NCBI RefSeq assembly: GCF_036898095.1 | Contig: NC_090768.1 | Span: forward strand, 51,540,556 to 51,604,555 | Source of the DNA: Palaemon carinicauda | Taxonomy: Eukaryota; Arthropoda; Malacostraca; Decapoda; Palaemonidae | DNA length: 64,000 nucleotides | Reading direction: 5' to 3' | Part shown: in pieces, positions 36,201 through 48,075 of the stretch | Layout of the letters: each line of letters opens with the position of its first letter | Numbering within the stretch: position 1 is the stretch's first letter | Notes under the pieces: generated by a model | Database searches by the model: none | Seen by the model: only the letters and a program-made list of their open reading frames with translations | What the model was told of the DNA's origin: nothing | Position numbers and translations under genes: made by a program

Positions 36201-39200
36201 ACTCGCTTGTGATTGAAACCATTCATGAATCTTATGAGGTGTCTGTAATACTTTTAGATTTTAAGACTTATTTTTTAATTTAGTTTAGATGAATTATTTT
36301 CTATATATTTTGATAATTAGGCTCGCACGGCAAATGATAACCCTAATTTTCTATAACTTGGTTGCTACTTTGTCGTCAGCAGCACTCATAAAGGTGATGT
36401 AGATAGGGGAAAAGATGTAATAATGTTAATATGGATTGTTTTTTTTATTTAGGAATCCCTCTTGATTGACGGTGTAGCCTTCAAGAAGACCTTCTCCTAT
36501 GCCGGTTTTGAAATGCAGCCCAAGAATTACAATAACCCAAAGATTGCTATGTTGAACATCGAGCTGGAGTTGAAAGCAGAACGTGACAATGCAGAGATCA
36601 GAGTGAACAATGTAGAGGTAAGATTGGATATTTATGTCTTTTAGTTTTGCTATTTTAGAAGTTAGTGGATATCTGACATACTGTATAGAATGGGTTTTAT
36701 ATGGCTATAGATTTTAAAATGCCTTTTGGTTTGTTTTTATCCTTTTCAGGAGTACCAGAAAATTGTTGATACTGAATGGAATATCTTGTATGAAAAGTTG
36801 GATCTCATTCATAAGTCAGGAGCCAAAGTAGTTTTATCTAAGCTTCCTATTGGTGATGTCGCTACACAGTACTTTGCTGACAGGTAAGAGCCATCAGTTG
36901 CATAATATTTTTAGAATGGTGTAACTCATTTTTAACCCACAGTACATTCATATCCTAGAACCAGTACACAGATACATCCTGTTTGATAAGTTTCTAGAGC
37001 CTGTAGGACAATTTAAAATGTTTTTGTTTGATATTTCCTTTAATAATCACACATTATCAAACCTATATCTTTTCAAATTTTTCTTCATGATACTGAATGA
37101 TCTGGTCTTAGTTTATTACCTATGGTAACGAAGTTGGAAGGAGGTTATGTTTTACCCCCTGTTTGTGTGTTTGTGAACAGCTTCTTGGCCACAATTTTAA
37201 TCATAGAGTAGTGAAACTTGCAGGGATTAAATGTAATGTAAAAAACTATAGATTATTAAATTTTGGGAAGTTAAAGGTCAGGTCATGGTCAAGCAAAATG
37301 TCCAATTAACATAGTCAACTATAAGTTTGGACTTCGTTGTCACAGAGGCTTTAAACTTTGTTCATATTTGAGTATATAAAAATCCTCTTCAATTAATACA
37401 TGTTAAGGTTAAGGCTGAGAAAAAGGTTGAGAAATAAGCTGCGCTCTACTGATTGCCCCTCTAGTTCTGTCAATTTACTTTTCGTCTGTTCCTTTTGGCC
37501 TTTTCCTCAAGCTGTCCAGATTCTTTACCTTGCAATAGTTTTCATCATTCAGGTTCAGATCCTTTCTGCGAATCATTTTGGTCCAGTGAAGTAACTTGGC
37601 AATCTCATTAGATGGAGATGAAGAGTTAACAGATAAGCATTAGTGTTTGAGCTAGGGCCAAAAATGGCTACTCATCCTTCTTATTATCTCTGCCAATGAT
37701 ATTGGAAGGAGGTTGTGTTTTACCCCCTGTTTGTGGGTTTGTGAACTGCTTCCTGGCCACAATTTTAATCGTAGAGTAATGAAACTTGCAGGGATTAACT
37801 GTTATGTAAAAAGCTGGAAATGATTAAATTTTAGAAGATCAAGGTCACGGTTAAGCAAAATGTTCAATTCACATAATCAGCCATGAGTTTGGACATTGTT
37901 GTCACAGAGACTTCAAACTTGGTTCATATTTGAGTGCGTGGAAATCTAAAAATCAAGGTCGAAATAAGCTGCCATGGCTGAGTGCCCCTCTAGTATTTTT
38001 TATTTTTCTGTCCTTCATTGTAGCTTTGTTTACTTACATAAGATTCATGATATTTTTCAACTTGTTAAGTAGAAAATGTGAAAGTTTTACTTGTCTTGAC
38101 ACATTTAAGAATTTTATTTTTATTTTTTTCAATTTTTATTATGAAATTTGTTTATTAATAAGAATAATTTTTACCAGGGACATGTTTTGTGCCGGCCGTG
38201 TGGTTGAGGAAGATTTGAAGCGTACAATGAAGGCTTGCGGAGGTGCAATTATGTCAACTGCTCATGATCTTAATGATTCAGTCTTAGGCACATGTGAAAC
38301 GTTTGAGGAAACGCAGATTGGTGCTGATAGGTAAGTATCTTTTGTATATGTAATGTAACAGCATTCTAGTTTAAGGGTCGCGACAGATAAGATTACTTTT
38401 ATTTTATTACGTATCTTAGAGTATGCACCGTTTTCAAATTTAAGTATCTCTAGTATATTATACAATGTTACAGTGTTTTAGTTTAAGGGTCATGACAGAC
38501 AAGATTACTTTTAATTTACTAAGGTATCTTAGATTACTGTTTCATATGTTAATCTGATTGGGTTAGTCTTTATCTTAAATAGGGCTTTTTCTTGTTATCA
38601 TTGTCAAGAAAAGGTATCATTACTGATAGGTCAGCTCACTACCTGATATTGGCTTTCATGAAAGTTTAATATCTTTCCTTGCTTTTTATGAATGATATAT
38701 ATCATTTAGCAGCCTTCTTCTAATCTTAGATTAAAGTTAAATATATCATTGCATGACAATCAGGGGTTTAGAATTTATGATATCCTTGACATGTGTCCCT
38801 TCAGCCCCTTGTTGAGTTCACCTATTAATCTTACTTTGCTGCAGCACTAAATCAATTCTGTAATTTAAAGCTTGAACAAAATTGACTTGATTACTTACTA
38901 TTAATATTCATTCGTTTAAGATCTGAATACAGTACTGGGTATCTTTCTTGACTTTTGCATAGGACTTCAAACGTTCCACGGTATTAAACGTATTTCATGA
39001 TAAAGTACTTATTTTCTAATTCATTTAGGCTGGGAGGAACATAGAGAGGAAAGGTCCCCTTTTTTTTCATTGGTTTGATGTTGGTTACCCCCCAGAATTG
39101 GGGGAAGTCCCTTGGTATATGTATGCATGTATTTAGTGGAAAAGTCATTGAATATATCTGACAGCTTTAAGAGAAACTTGTATTCTTTTACTATAACCTT

Positions 39201-41054
39201 CAAAGCACAACGGAGTGAGAGTGAGTTAAAGAGATGCTGATTCCTGGAGACAAGTCTTATGTCCTAGGGATGTTATAAACTCTTGTGTTGGTAGTTTAAT
39301 TTGAATCCAATATTTTTAAACGTGCAGATTGTTGTTAGTAAATTGGTGCATTCCTCTATCTATATGCTCTTGCTTGAGTTCATTATTTTTAAGTTTTGGA
39401 CTTTTCCTCTTCTAATCTCAAGAGGTATAAAATAAAATGAATTCCCACAGGTACAACTTGTTTAGGGGCTGCCCACAAACAAAAACTTGCACCATTGTTT
39501 TACGTGGAGGAGCCGAGCAGTTTTTGGAAGAAACCGAAAGATCTCTTCATGATGCCATCATGATTGTCCGTCGAGCTCTTAGACACGATGCTGTTGTGGC
39601 TGGTAATTGTTTTTTTTTATTTGTTTCTGGTTTATGCTTTGTTTGAAACATGTTTTATATGGTTTGTAGATCCATGATCTGGGTATAATAAGTTTTCAAT
39701 TTTCATTTTGAACATCTGTTTTTAAAATTGAGCTTAAATTTTCTTTGTCGTACAGGTGGCGGTGCTGTTGAACTGGAGATCAGTAAGCACTTGAGAGAGT
39801 ATTCTCGAAGCATTGCCAGCAAGGAGCAGTTATTCATGGCTGCATTTGCTAAAGCTCTAGAGGTCATCCCAAGACAGTTGTGTGATAATGCAGGCTTTGA
39901 TTCCACTACAATCCTAAACAAACTTAGGGCACGTCATGCAGAGCGTATGTTTAGCGCATATTGTTGATATTGAAACAATTTTTTTTATTTAATTTTATTT
40001 ATGGTTACCTCATGTTTATTTTCCATCTTTCATGTTCTCTTCATATAAGTTTTTGGGGAATGTAGAAAAGTGCATTTCTTGGCCATTGGTTTGATAATAT
40101 ATATATTCTGTATAATGATTTAAAAAGTGAAATCAAAGTTTTTATAATTTTATAGCCACCTTGAAAATTTAAAATACGTTTTTGTATTTTTAATCAATAC
40201 AAGATTCATATTTAGTGGAAGTATCCTCTTTCTAATCTTTCCGAGTCGTGCGTTTTCTTCGTCATTACTTATACTGTAGCTCTTTTCTTGACTGCATATT
40301 ATTATTATTATTACTACTAGCCAAGCTACAACCCTAGTTGGAAAAGCAAGATGCTATAAGCCCAAGGGTTCCAATAGGGAAAAATAGCCCAGTGAGGAAA
40401 GGTAATAAATAAACGATGTGAACAAATTAACAATAAATCATTCTAAAAACAGTAACGTCAAAATAGATATGTTATATATAAACTATTAACATTGTCAAAA
40501 ACAGATATGTCATATATAAACTATAAAAAGACTCATGTCAGCCTGGTCAACATAGAAACATTTGCTCCAACTTTGAACTTTTGAAGTTTTACTGATTCAA
40601 CTATCCGATTAAGAAGATCATGCATAATCAGCTTCTTGTTATGGAGCAGTTAATGAAGGTTTAACATTTTTTGCTTTTAAAGGAATAGTTTTTATAGGCT
40701 ATAGAGTGCAGTATGATATTAATTTCAAGAAATGGTTTTGGTCAGATTAGCAATGAGATGATATAGAGTATAAAGTGTGTCAATTTGTGTACTGTATTTA
40801 CCTTTTTTTAATTTTCCTCTACAGCTGATGGGAAATGGTACGGTGTCAATATCTTAGGCGAGGATATTACAGACAATTTTACCGCCTGTGTTTGGGAGCC
40901 AGCGCTAGTGAAGATCAATGCCTTGACTGCTGCATCAGAGGCAGCCTGTCTCATTCTGTCAGTCGACGAAACTATCAAGTCTCCCCGTTCCTCACACGAT
41001 GGACCACCAGGCGGTGGCCCCATGGGAGGAAGGGGACGTGGTAGACCTATGTAA
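27222..41054 (+). CDS. CCT7: T-complex protein 1 subunit eta (CCT7), 11 exons, 545 residues
   Basis: One of the eight subunits of the cytosolic TRiC/CCT chaperonin, which folds actin, tubulin and other proteins with ATP. Coding exons: 27222-27224, 32802-32954, 33235-33342, 34471-34629, 35692-35883, 36453-36617, 36750-36883, 38178-38330, 39451-39602, 39756-39944, 40825-41054. All joints are GT-AG, and the exons sum to 1638 bases with no shift. ATP-site motifs are present: GPRGMDK at residues 40-46, NDGATIL with Asp60, GDGTT at 90-94, and AGGGAVE near 406-411. The apical domain lies in the middle exons (about 200-370). The length fits the family. The N-terminus [11 protein letters not shown] matches insect eta subunits. 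The protein ends in a glycine/arginine tail ([13 protein letters not shown]). The start is the exon-1 ATG, because exon 2 opens in frame without a methionine. Confidence 0.97.
29495..29580 (-). repeat. Fragment of the TAA-tailed dispersed repeat
   Basis: TTGAACTTTTGAAGTTTTAC and CTACCCGATAAGGAAGATCA match the segment at 40560-40625, in the same orientation. Another fragment lies at 33755-33860. All of these lie in or beside CCT7 introns. Confidence 0.7.
29885..30545. repeat. Minisatellite in CCT7 intron 1
   Basis: Alternating half-units contain TATGATGTAATGAGCTTTGG plus CAGCTATTACATGTACAGTA, and TATGATGTAATGATCTTTGG plus CAGCTGTAGATACTTTG. The full period is roughly 105 bases in the central part, with shorter diverged units at both ends. 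About 12-14 half-units are present. Confidence 0.9.
31120..31460 (-). mobile_element. tRNA-derived SINE in CCT7 intron 1
   Basis: Read on the minus strand, the head (31460-31385) has pol III promoter boxes: TGGCCTGATTGGT as box A and GGTTCGAATCC as box B, spaced as in a tRNA gene. A tRNA-unrelated body (to about 31140) and a degenerate tail follow. The acceptor stem does not pair well, so it is a SINE and not a working tRNA gene. It lies antisense in the host intron. Confidence 0.8.
31738..31927. mobile_element. Foldback MITE, copy 1
   Basis: A long inverted repeat. The left arm has TTTGCACCGACTCACAGCGG and TCAGAAGTTTCCTGATCG. The right arm has AATCAGCGATCAGGAAACTT and the end AATGGACTATAG. 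It is about 190 bp with a short centre and no coding. Confidence 0.85.
32198..32392. mobile_element. Foldback MITE, copy 2
   Basis: The better-preserved copy. It begins TATAGTCCATTTCTTTTAGC, ends with its complement, and has arms of about 85-90 bases with few mismatches. Ends at TA suggest a Tc1/mariner-type TA target site, but that class is an inference. Confidence 0.85.
34655..35040 (-). mobile_element. Non-LTR retrotransposon fragment (RT C-terminal region) in CCT7 intron 4
   Basis: The minus strand encodes broken pieces such as [15 protein letters not shown], plus RGRWRW-like and FGHAL-like blocks near 34890-34855. These fit the C-terminal region after the reverse transcriptase of another LINE family. 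It is antisense to CCT7, lacks any intact frame, and is followed by the TTAA-flanked MITE at 35072. Confidence 0.55.
35072..35381 (+). mobile_element. TTAA-flanked MITE (piggyBac-like), copy 1, CCT7 intron 4
   Basis: Bounded by TTAA on both sides. The terminal inverted repeats are CCCTTTTACCCCC and GGGGGTAAAAGGG. Inside the left end lies the palindrome GGACGTACCGGTACGTCC and a diverged second copy of it. TTAA target sites and CCC/GGG ends fit the piggyBac superfamily. The element is 310 bp and non-coding. Confidence 0.8.
37120..37470. repeat. Dispersed repeat in CCT7 intron 7, copy 1
   Basis: Contains TTTTACCCCCTGTTTGTGTG, GTGAAACTTGCAGGGATTAA and GATTGCCCCTCTAGT. It is repeated at 37685-37995 in the same direction. 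Confidence 0.75.
37685..37995. repeat. Dispersed repeat in CCT7 intron 7, copy 2
   Basis: A direct repeat of 37120-37470 at moderate identity, sharing the same start and end motifs. It ends about 180 bases before exon 8. Confidence 0.75.
39028..39135 (+). mobile_element. LINE 3' end fragment in CCT7 intron 8
   Basis: Matches the last 105 bases of the LINE at 51330-51435 (GGCTGGGAGGAACATAGAGA, then GGGGGAAGTCCCTTGGTATA, and an ATGTATGC tail). It is a strongly 5'-truncated copy, as target-primed reverse transcription makes. Confidence 0.85.
40299..40625 (-). repeat. TAA-tailed dispersed repeat in CCT7 intron 10
   Basis: Begins with (ATT)n, the reversed tail, followed by CTACAACCCTAGTTGGAAAA, AAATAGCCCAGTGAGGAAAG and the TTGAACTTTTGAAGTTTTAC block. 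It is antisense to the gene. Confidence 0.8.
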
Positions 41055-41286
41055 TGAAATCTTGCTTATATTACTCAGTGCTGTTCTTCGCAGATCCATT
41101 TATCTTCAAGGAAACGGATGCACATAGACGTAATTCAAGTCCTTGGCATAAATTTCGTTATTGAGTTTAATAGTAACACATTTTTACGTTTTTGGCAATT
41201 CTCGTGGAATCTTTTGATACGTATGCAATAATGCTGCTAATATGAGTCCTAACCAATTTCACTGAGTGAAGCCTGCTATTTATAAT

Positions 41287-41292
41287 AATAAA
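41287..41292 (+). terminator. Polyadenylation signal of CCT7
   Basis: AATAAA lies 233 bases after the stop codon, the first canonical signal downstream. Confidence 0.7.
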
Positions 41293-41659
41293 GACTGAGA
41301 CTATTAGTGGTTTTGATTTAGGAATTTAAGTGACCTCGGAAAACTATAAGAAACTCAAGTGTTGATGAAGCCATTTTTATTTTTAGTGAAGTACGTTTAT
41401 GTACTGTATATCTATAAATTTATTGGTTATTGCTATTTGATTGATGAATTTGTTTATATTCTAAGCATTTAGTAAGATGACCAAACAGTTCGCAAAACAT
41501 ATCATTTCAAGGGTTGGAATGTAAGTGAGGCATGTCAAATAAAAATGCACAAAAATTTTAAGAATTATGGAAGTCTATCTTGTAATGATTAGGCTTGGGA
41601 GGCAGGATAGTGTGATATATGTCTGCATTTACTATGAGCCAAAACTCTGAGAAGAAACT

Positions 41660-41960
41660 AGTACTTTCTACCATTTACTGGTCAAAGCTATAGTTTTACG
41701 TAAGAAATAGTCACAAATGGGAACTACTGAAGTAGCTCTCGGTCAACGACAGCATTACTAATCTAACATCCACTGGTCAAAGCTCTAGTTCTACGTAAGA
41801 AATAGTCACGTATGGGACCCGCCAGAAGTAGCTTTCAATCAACGACATGATTACTAATCTACCATCCACTGGTCAAAGCTTTAAGTTTACCTAAGAAAAA
41901 GTCACATATGGGAACTACAGCAATCCATTTGTGGGCAGGTAGCTATCAATCAACTACATG
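41660..41960. repeat. 109-bp tandem repeat, three copies
   Basis: Units begin with CCA(T/C)(T/C)(T/C)ACTGGTCAAAGCT and contain CTAAGAAA-type and GTCACATATGGGAA-type blocks followed by CAATCAACGACATGATTACT. They lie just beyond the CCT7 3' end. Confidence 0.8.
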
Positions 41961-44475
41961 ATTTTCCATTGTTTTAGCAAAGTTATCAAGTACTTGGGTG
42001 ATCAGGTTATGCCACAAGTCACTACTTCAGAGAAAATTGAAGTTGCCTCATGTTACATAGCTAATGGGGAAAGTGCTGAATGAAGAGACCATTTGAACAT
42101 GAAGTTTAGTTTTTCTATCTTCAACAAACTAAATCAAGCTTTATGAACACCTGTAGCAACCATAGACCATCCATTCCCGTATGTGTAACCACTTCCTTCG
42201 ATAGGAAATAAACCAGGGCAGGCTGAAAATGGATGGTGGTCACATTGCCAAATTCAGAACTTTATTTTTTTCCTCAGAAAAGTGTTACACTTTATCTTAG
42301 ATTAAGTCTTCTACAAGGTAATGGAGCTGTTTCCTTGAGGTCTTGTACCTTACCCAAAGGAGTTCTGTTTGTGTAACCTCCCTCTCCGTAGCCAAAGCTC
42401 TGTGTCCACTTGTATTGGAACGTTGTTGCTTTGTCACAGTATATAGTCTTGCACTAAATCTCGAAGTTTTTGGTCAAGCAATAATGATGCTGTATTACAA
42501 CCAAGATGTCCTAGGTTGCTTCTGTAATTAAGAGATCAGGAAATAACCTGCAATTTTCAAGATAGACATTTAAACCAGGGATCAAAGAAACTTCATTAAT
42601 ATAGGCAACTTGAACTGGTAAGTTAATTACCTTGTTTGCGGTAATTTGTGTTACTGTTTTAATTTTTGTTTGTTTTGTTAATGTGGTAAAGTAATCTAAT
42701 TTGAGGACTCACAACTGTTGGAGGCCTAAGAAAATGTTAAGATAAAAGTTCATAATGAGAGGCTGAATCTAGTATAGTAAAATTAAACTATTATAAATTA
42801 ATAACTCAGTGTATAGACTAAGCTTTGCTGTTTTTTTTTTAGTGTTATCATTAAAAGTTTTAAGGGAGTCTGTTGCCTGTATCATTTCTAAAGGGCTGAG
42901 AAAAAGCATAAACCTTTGAGTTTAAATTATTGGGAAGATCAATGCGGGACTGTACGTTAAGTTACAAAAGCATGGGTACAGCTTAATCTTCAAAGAGTAT
43001 CCATCTAGCGTATATTATTTTTGCAGTTATTATTTACAAACAATGCCTTGCCATATGCAAAGGAAATAGAGTCTCAAGAGTAGGCTCTGAAAATATCAAA
43101 GTTTATCAATAAGCTTTTCTACCCATGATTGACTTTAAAAGGCCCTTTCTATTTGGTTTTTTACACAATGAGATGTGAGCAGATGTACCAGTAACTGGAA
43201 GATTTTAATCTGAAATTGTTAGACGTGAGTTTGTACAGTGAAAATGGATAACAGACCCTTATGCTAAACTGGCAAAAGGTTTAGAGATATTAAAAGGAAT
43301 GCCTGGGACTTCACCAAGATTTTGCATTAATGATGCCCAGAAATCAATGAAATGTGAGTTAAAGTCCCAGTTAAGTCTTTCCATAGGGAAGTCATACTGT
43401 TAACTCGGGAGATTTATTCAATGTTTTCAAGAGAAACATAAGTTGAATGATTTAGACAAATCAGAACTACAGGAAATAAATTAAGATATTGCTGTGGTCA
43501 CCTTTGATTATGATTGGAATGAAATAATGCATGCTTAAAACATGCAAGTACAGTTTCAGCAATTATTTAAGCAACGACACTAGTATGTAATAAAAAATTA
43601 TGGCCTATACTGTGCCAAGTCTTTATTGATGAGCAAGAACCTTACTAATGTTAAAAGCAGCAACCAAATTAAAAAAAAATTGGGAAGCCTAAAAGAAGTT
43701 GTTCATGAAAAATGAAGCCCCTAAAACCATTAGAAGAGGAAATGAAATTTTTTTCTCATGGTAACAGTGGAAATGTCTGATTCTTTGGGCCCATTATGTT
43801 TGCCTTACACATGGAGCGATAATTTTCATTAATCTTCACAAAGTCCCTGTCCTTGTGCCATTGCCTAGTTATCCCTGGTCCCATCATGGATGGAGAAGGA
43901 CTTTGCTGCTGATAATTTCCAGTTTCTAAGATATTTTATGACTACAGTGACCTTCCCTCCTTACCTTTCTTAGAAGGATCATATAGAAACAAATGAATGG
44001 ATTTTGGAGAGACCTGAAAGTATTCTCAAGTTGACCTCTCAAGGTGTTTAGCTTTTGTGAGAAATAGGTCGAAAGGATAAGTCAAGGTCTTTGATATTTT
44101 GATTGTTAACTAGATTTTTTACCTGATATTTTTTATTATTTTCACATCATATTATAGCTTTAATTTTTTTGATAGATGAGGTAGCCACACTTGACCTTCA
44201 AAGGTCTAGGTCATACATTTTTGTCAGTTTAAATGCTTTTTAATTTTCCATTCTCACCAATGGACTAGAAGCCAGTGATCAAGGACACATTTTTTTTTTT
44301 TTTTGCTCAAGTACGTCAGAAGGTAAAACTTTTTGCAAATAGCTATTTTTTAATTTTTTAATAATTTGATATGTCTTGTTTTATTATTTTACATAAGATG
44401 GGTCTATTTTAACTTCGTTGCTAAACTTAAAATATTTTTTATTCTTTTCTACAATGTATGGTTTTTTTGCTATTT
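41961..44475. other. Intergenic, nothing recognised
   Basis: AT-rich sequence without a supported exon, known repeat family or RNA gene. Scattered short open frames have no splice context. Confidence 0.5.
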
Positions 44476-44477
44476 TC

Positions 44478-44590
44478 TTATTTCCTTTCCTCACTGGGCT
44501 GGTTTCCCTATTAGTACCTTGGTCTTGTATTCTGCTTTTCCATCCAGGGTTGTAGCTTGGGTAGTAATAATGATGATGATGATGATATTA
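44478..44590 (+). repeat. TAA-tailed dispersed repeat, 3' end
   Basis: CCTTTCCTCACTGGGCTGGT to TAGTAATAATGATGATGATG. The simple tail is GATGAT instead of TAA. Confidence 0.75.
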
Positions 44591-44839
44591 ATGTCATCCT
44601 TTTTCCCATGGGAAATAAATGATACTAATTTCATGAGGTGTATAAGCCTTGTTGGACCAAGTTTGATGATCAAAGGGTTAAAAGATAACACATTAATGGT
44701 GGTTTTAAAGCTTTAAAGCTGGCTACCTATATTTGCTCTCCTTATATTGGTAAGAAACATATTTCCTAATAGCAAAGTTTACCAAGTGTTGTATGCTCTC
44801 CTTTTATTGGTACTAAGAAACCCAATTTCATAATAGTAA

Positions 44840-45147
44840 GAGCTTTTACCCCCAGGCTATTTGGAACTTTCCAACCCTTAACCCCCAAGGGTTTTTCTTT
44901 TTTTCCAAGCACATTTTGCAATATATATTTTCTTAAATTACTCTAACAGCCTTAATTTTCATCATAGAGAGCTCGGTTGGTCTCATTCTTTTGGAAAATG
45001 CCTGAAGTTTCTCATGAAATTATACAAAATAGGCAAAATAAAATGTCAATAGCAGTTTTTTGCAAGGACGTACCTGTACGTCCATGGGGATAAAGGGATG
45101 AGTTTTGTGAAACGTACCAGTACGTCCATGGGGGGTAAAAGGGTTAA
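44840..45147 (-). mobile_element. TTAA-flanked MITE, copy 2
   Basis: The reverse orientation of the element at 35072, with GACGTACCTGTACGTCC and AACGTACCAGTACGTCC palindromes near the right end and TTAA at 45144-45147. The left end is decayed. Confidence 0.8.
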
Positions 45148-45267
45148 TTATTAATGTTATCAGGTTTCAGTTTATATACAGTAATACTGTTCACTCTTCT
45201 ATGAGCTAAGAATGAAAATTTCATTTTTCTTGTTGCGTGCTTGTCTGTTGAAGTTTATTATGTATTG

Positions 45268-45600
45268 CTACTAGCTAAACTACAACCCTAGTTAGAAAAT
45301 AAGAATGCTATAAGCCCAAGGGCTCCAACAGGGAAAATAGCCCAGTGAGCAAAGGAAACAATATGGAAAGTTATGAATAAAGAATTTTAAACTTCTTAAC
45401 ATCCATAACGTTAAGATAGGTCGTACATGAGCTATGAAGACAGACTCATGTAAGCCTGTCCAACATAAAAACATTTGCTGCAAGTTTGAACATCTGATTT
45501 TCCATTGGTTCAATTGTCTGATTAGGGAGATCGTTCCACAATGTGGTCACAGCTGTGGTAGAATGGGAAGATCATTCCACAATCTAGTCACAGCAAGAGT
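45268..45600 (-). repeat. TAA-tailed dispersed repeat
   Basis: GCTAAACTACAACCCTAGTT through AAATAGCCCAGTGAGCAAAG and the TTCCACAATGTGGTCACAGC region. The tail is reduced. Confidence 0.8.
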
Positions 45601-46047
45601 AAAATTTCTTATATGCTATGTAGTATAAAGTATTCCTTTTATCTTGATTTGGACAGTAAGATTGCTAGAACTTTTTATAACATGTGAAATATCTTTTAAA
45701 TGATTTGCATACATTTTCTGATTTTTTAGGTGCATCAAAAATAGAAAACTAACTCTCATTTGGCATTAAATCAGCATTCAAGAAATGATAAACTCCCCAA
45801 GAAAAAATGCTCTGAACACGGATTACCTTAGAAATAGACTGAAATGTGAGTATTTATATGAATATAATAATTCTTTTTTACCTCTGCCAGCAAAGTTGGA
45901 TGAGGGTCACATTTGTGTACCTGGTTGCCCATGGATGTGTTAATGTCTCCAAAAGAGGTAAACAGTAGTGATTTTAATTACATACATTAGGTGATTTTGG
46001 GGGTAAGAATTGATGACGCTATAATTTCCAGCCTAGAAAATCATCTT

Positions 46048-46363
46048 TTAACCCTTTTACACCCAGGCTATTTGGAACTTTCCAACCCTTAACCCCCAAG
46101 GGGTTATTTTTTTATTAAGCACATTTTGCAGTATGTATTTTTTAAATTGCTCGAACAGCCTTAATTTTCATCATAGAGAGGTCAGGTTGGTCTCATTCTC
46201 TTTGAAAATGCCTGAAGTTTCTCAAAAAATTATCGAAAATATGCAAAATAAAAATTGTAAGTAAATAGCAGTTTTTTGCAAGGACGTACCAGTACGTCCT
46301 TGGGGGTAAAGGGATGTGTTTTGTGAAACGTACCAGTACGTCCTTTGGGGGTAAAAGGGTTAA
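46048..46363 (-). mobile_element. TTAA-flanked MITE, copy 3
   Basis: TTAA on both sides, with CCCTTTTACACCC and GGGGGTAAAAGGG ends, in the same orientation as copy 2 and about 0.9 kb from it. It is well preserved. Confidence 0.85.
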
Positions 46364-46713
46364 ATTACTTATTTAGACACTTACAAATATTAAGGAAAAT
46401 TACTAGAAATTGACTACTGTCTCCCGTAAACTATCAATTTGTTCTGTCCGAGACATTTCCGTTTGTTGGAATAAGAGTGATCATTATAACATCTGTGAGA
46501 CATAATTTGCTTTTGGTCTTTCATGTGGGTCCTTTGCAATTTTCATATTTTGTTTATTTTTGTGGTCTGGTTAGATCATTACATTCCTAGCCTATTTTCA
46601 TTGGTGTTGGTTATACTGTATTCAATGCAGTGAGAAAGGGCTGATAGGGGAGAGCCACTTGGTTTGAAATGGATTCATCCACTGCTGCCATGTCCCCTTA
46701 GATCACCAGCCTG

Positions 46714-46716
<3 letters not shown>

Positions 46717-46775
<59 letters not shown>
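46717..46775. repeat. CT microsatellite
   Basis: About 29 CT units. Confidence 0.97.
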
Positions 46776-46776
<1 letters not shown>

Positions 46777-47099
46777 ACTGCCATAGCTTGGCGATGAAGG
46801 TGGCCACCTTATGGCGAGCTTGAAGCAGGGAAATGGTCCATTGTGAGTGTGTGCATGTGTCACAGAGTATGTAGCAACAATGTTTGGCATATGAGCGTTG
46901 GGGAGCCCCCACTCAAGTGACTCGTTAGGGAAACCTTTATACAGGAAACGTCTTTAATTTTACCTGAATGGTCAAAATAATTTTGGATATACTGTACATC
47001 AATTTAAAAAAACAGTGAGGGAGAAAGAAAGACAAAGTCATGTGGAAGGAGTTGGTGGTTTTGTGTTGGAGAAAGAAAGCTAGTTTGTGTTTTGTGGAG

Positions 47100-47255
47100 A
47101 TATATTTTGATATTGTTACTGTTCTTAAAATATTTTAGTTGTTAATTCTCTTATTTCCTTTCCTCACTGGGCTATTTTCAATATTGGAGCCCTTTGGCTT
47201 ATAGCATCCTGCTTTTCCAGCTAGGGTTGTAGCATAACAAGTAATAATAATAACA
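47100..47255 (+). repeat. TAA-tailed dispersed repeat, 3' end
   Basis: TTACTGTTCTTAAAATATTT to AACAAGTAATAATAATAACA. Confidence 0.8.
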
Positions 47256-47460
47256 TAGCATAAGTGTAGGAATCTGTTTAACACCAGGTAACCCCTATCG
47301 GTCCTTTCTCTTTGCATTGAGTATAGTGTTGCATTCTAGCTTGTGCAGCCTGCAATTTATTGTGAATCAATGTTTTATTTATCAAACATAAACAAAAATT
47401 AAGTTCCATAGGTTAACAAACATGTTTACTAATTAAATATGGTGGGAGGTTTATGTGTCA

Positions 47461-47463
<3 letters not shown>

Positions 47464-47526
<63 letters not shown>
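47464..47526. repeat. CT microsatellite
   Basis: About 30 CT units. Confidence 0.97.
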
Positions 47527-47529
<3 letters not shown>

Positions 47530-47689
47530 CTTTTGTTTTAAACTTCATTTTCTCTCCTTGTACTTGTTTTAAATGTCTTTTTTTACCCTTGTACTGTACA
47601 ATTTGTAGAATAAGTTGAACTTAACATCACTGTAAAGTCTGTGATATAAGAAAGCCATATTGAACATTATATCAAGCAATTCTTCTTCG

Positions 47690-48002
47690 CCCTAGGGGTT
47701 AACTACTGCATTGTGAATGTTCGGTGACTACTTTCATCTTGGTAAGGGTAGAAGAGAGACTAGCTATGGTAAGCAGGTCTTCTAGGAGAAGGACACTCCA
47801 AAATCAAACCATTGTTCTCTTGTGTTGGACAGTGCCATAGCCTCTATATCATGGTCTTCCACTGTCTTGGGTTAGATTTCTCTTGCTTGAGGGTACACTC
47901 GGTCATGCTATTCTATCCTAATTCTCTTCCTCTTGTTTTGTTAAAGTTTTTATAGTTCATGTTAGAAATATTAATTTTAATGTTATATTTCATAAAATAT
48001 TC
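47690..48002 (+). repeat. TAA-tailed dispersed repeat, left part, cut by LINE copy 2
   Basis: Colinear with 55800-56105 up to TTTCATAAAATATT, where LINE sequence starts. The missing 3' end is found at 51440-51555, beyond the LINE. Confidence 0.8.
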
Positions 48003-48075
48003 TGTGACCGCGGGGGCATAAAAACAATTAGAATAGCGCCAACGTTATCCTTGCATGTCGTAAGAGGCGACTAAA

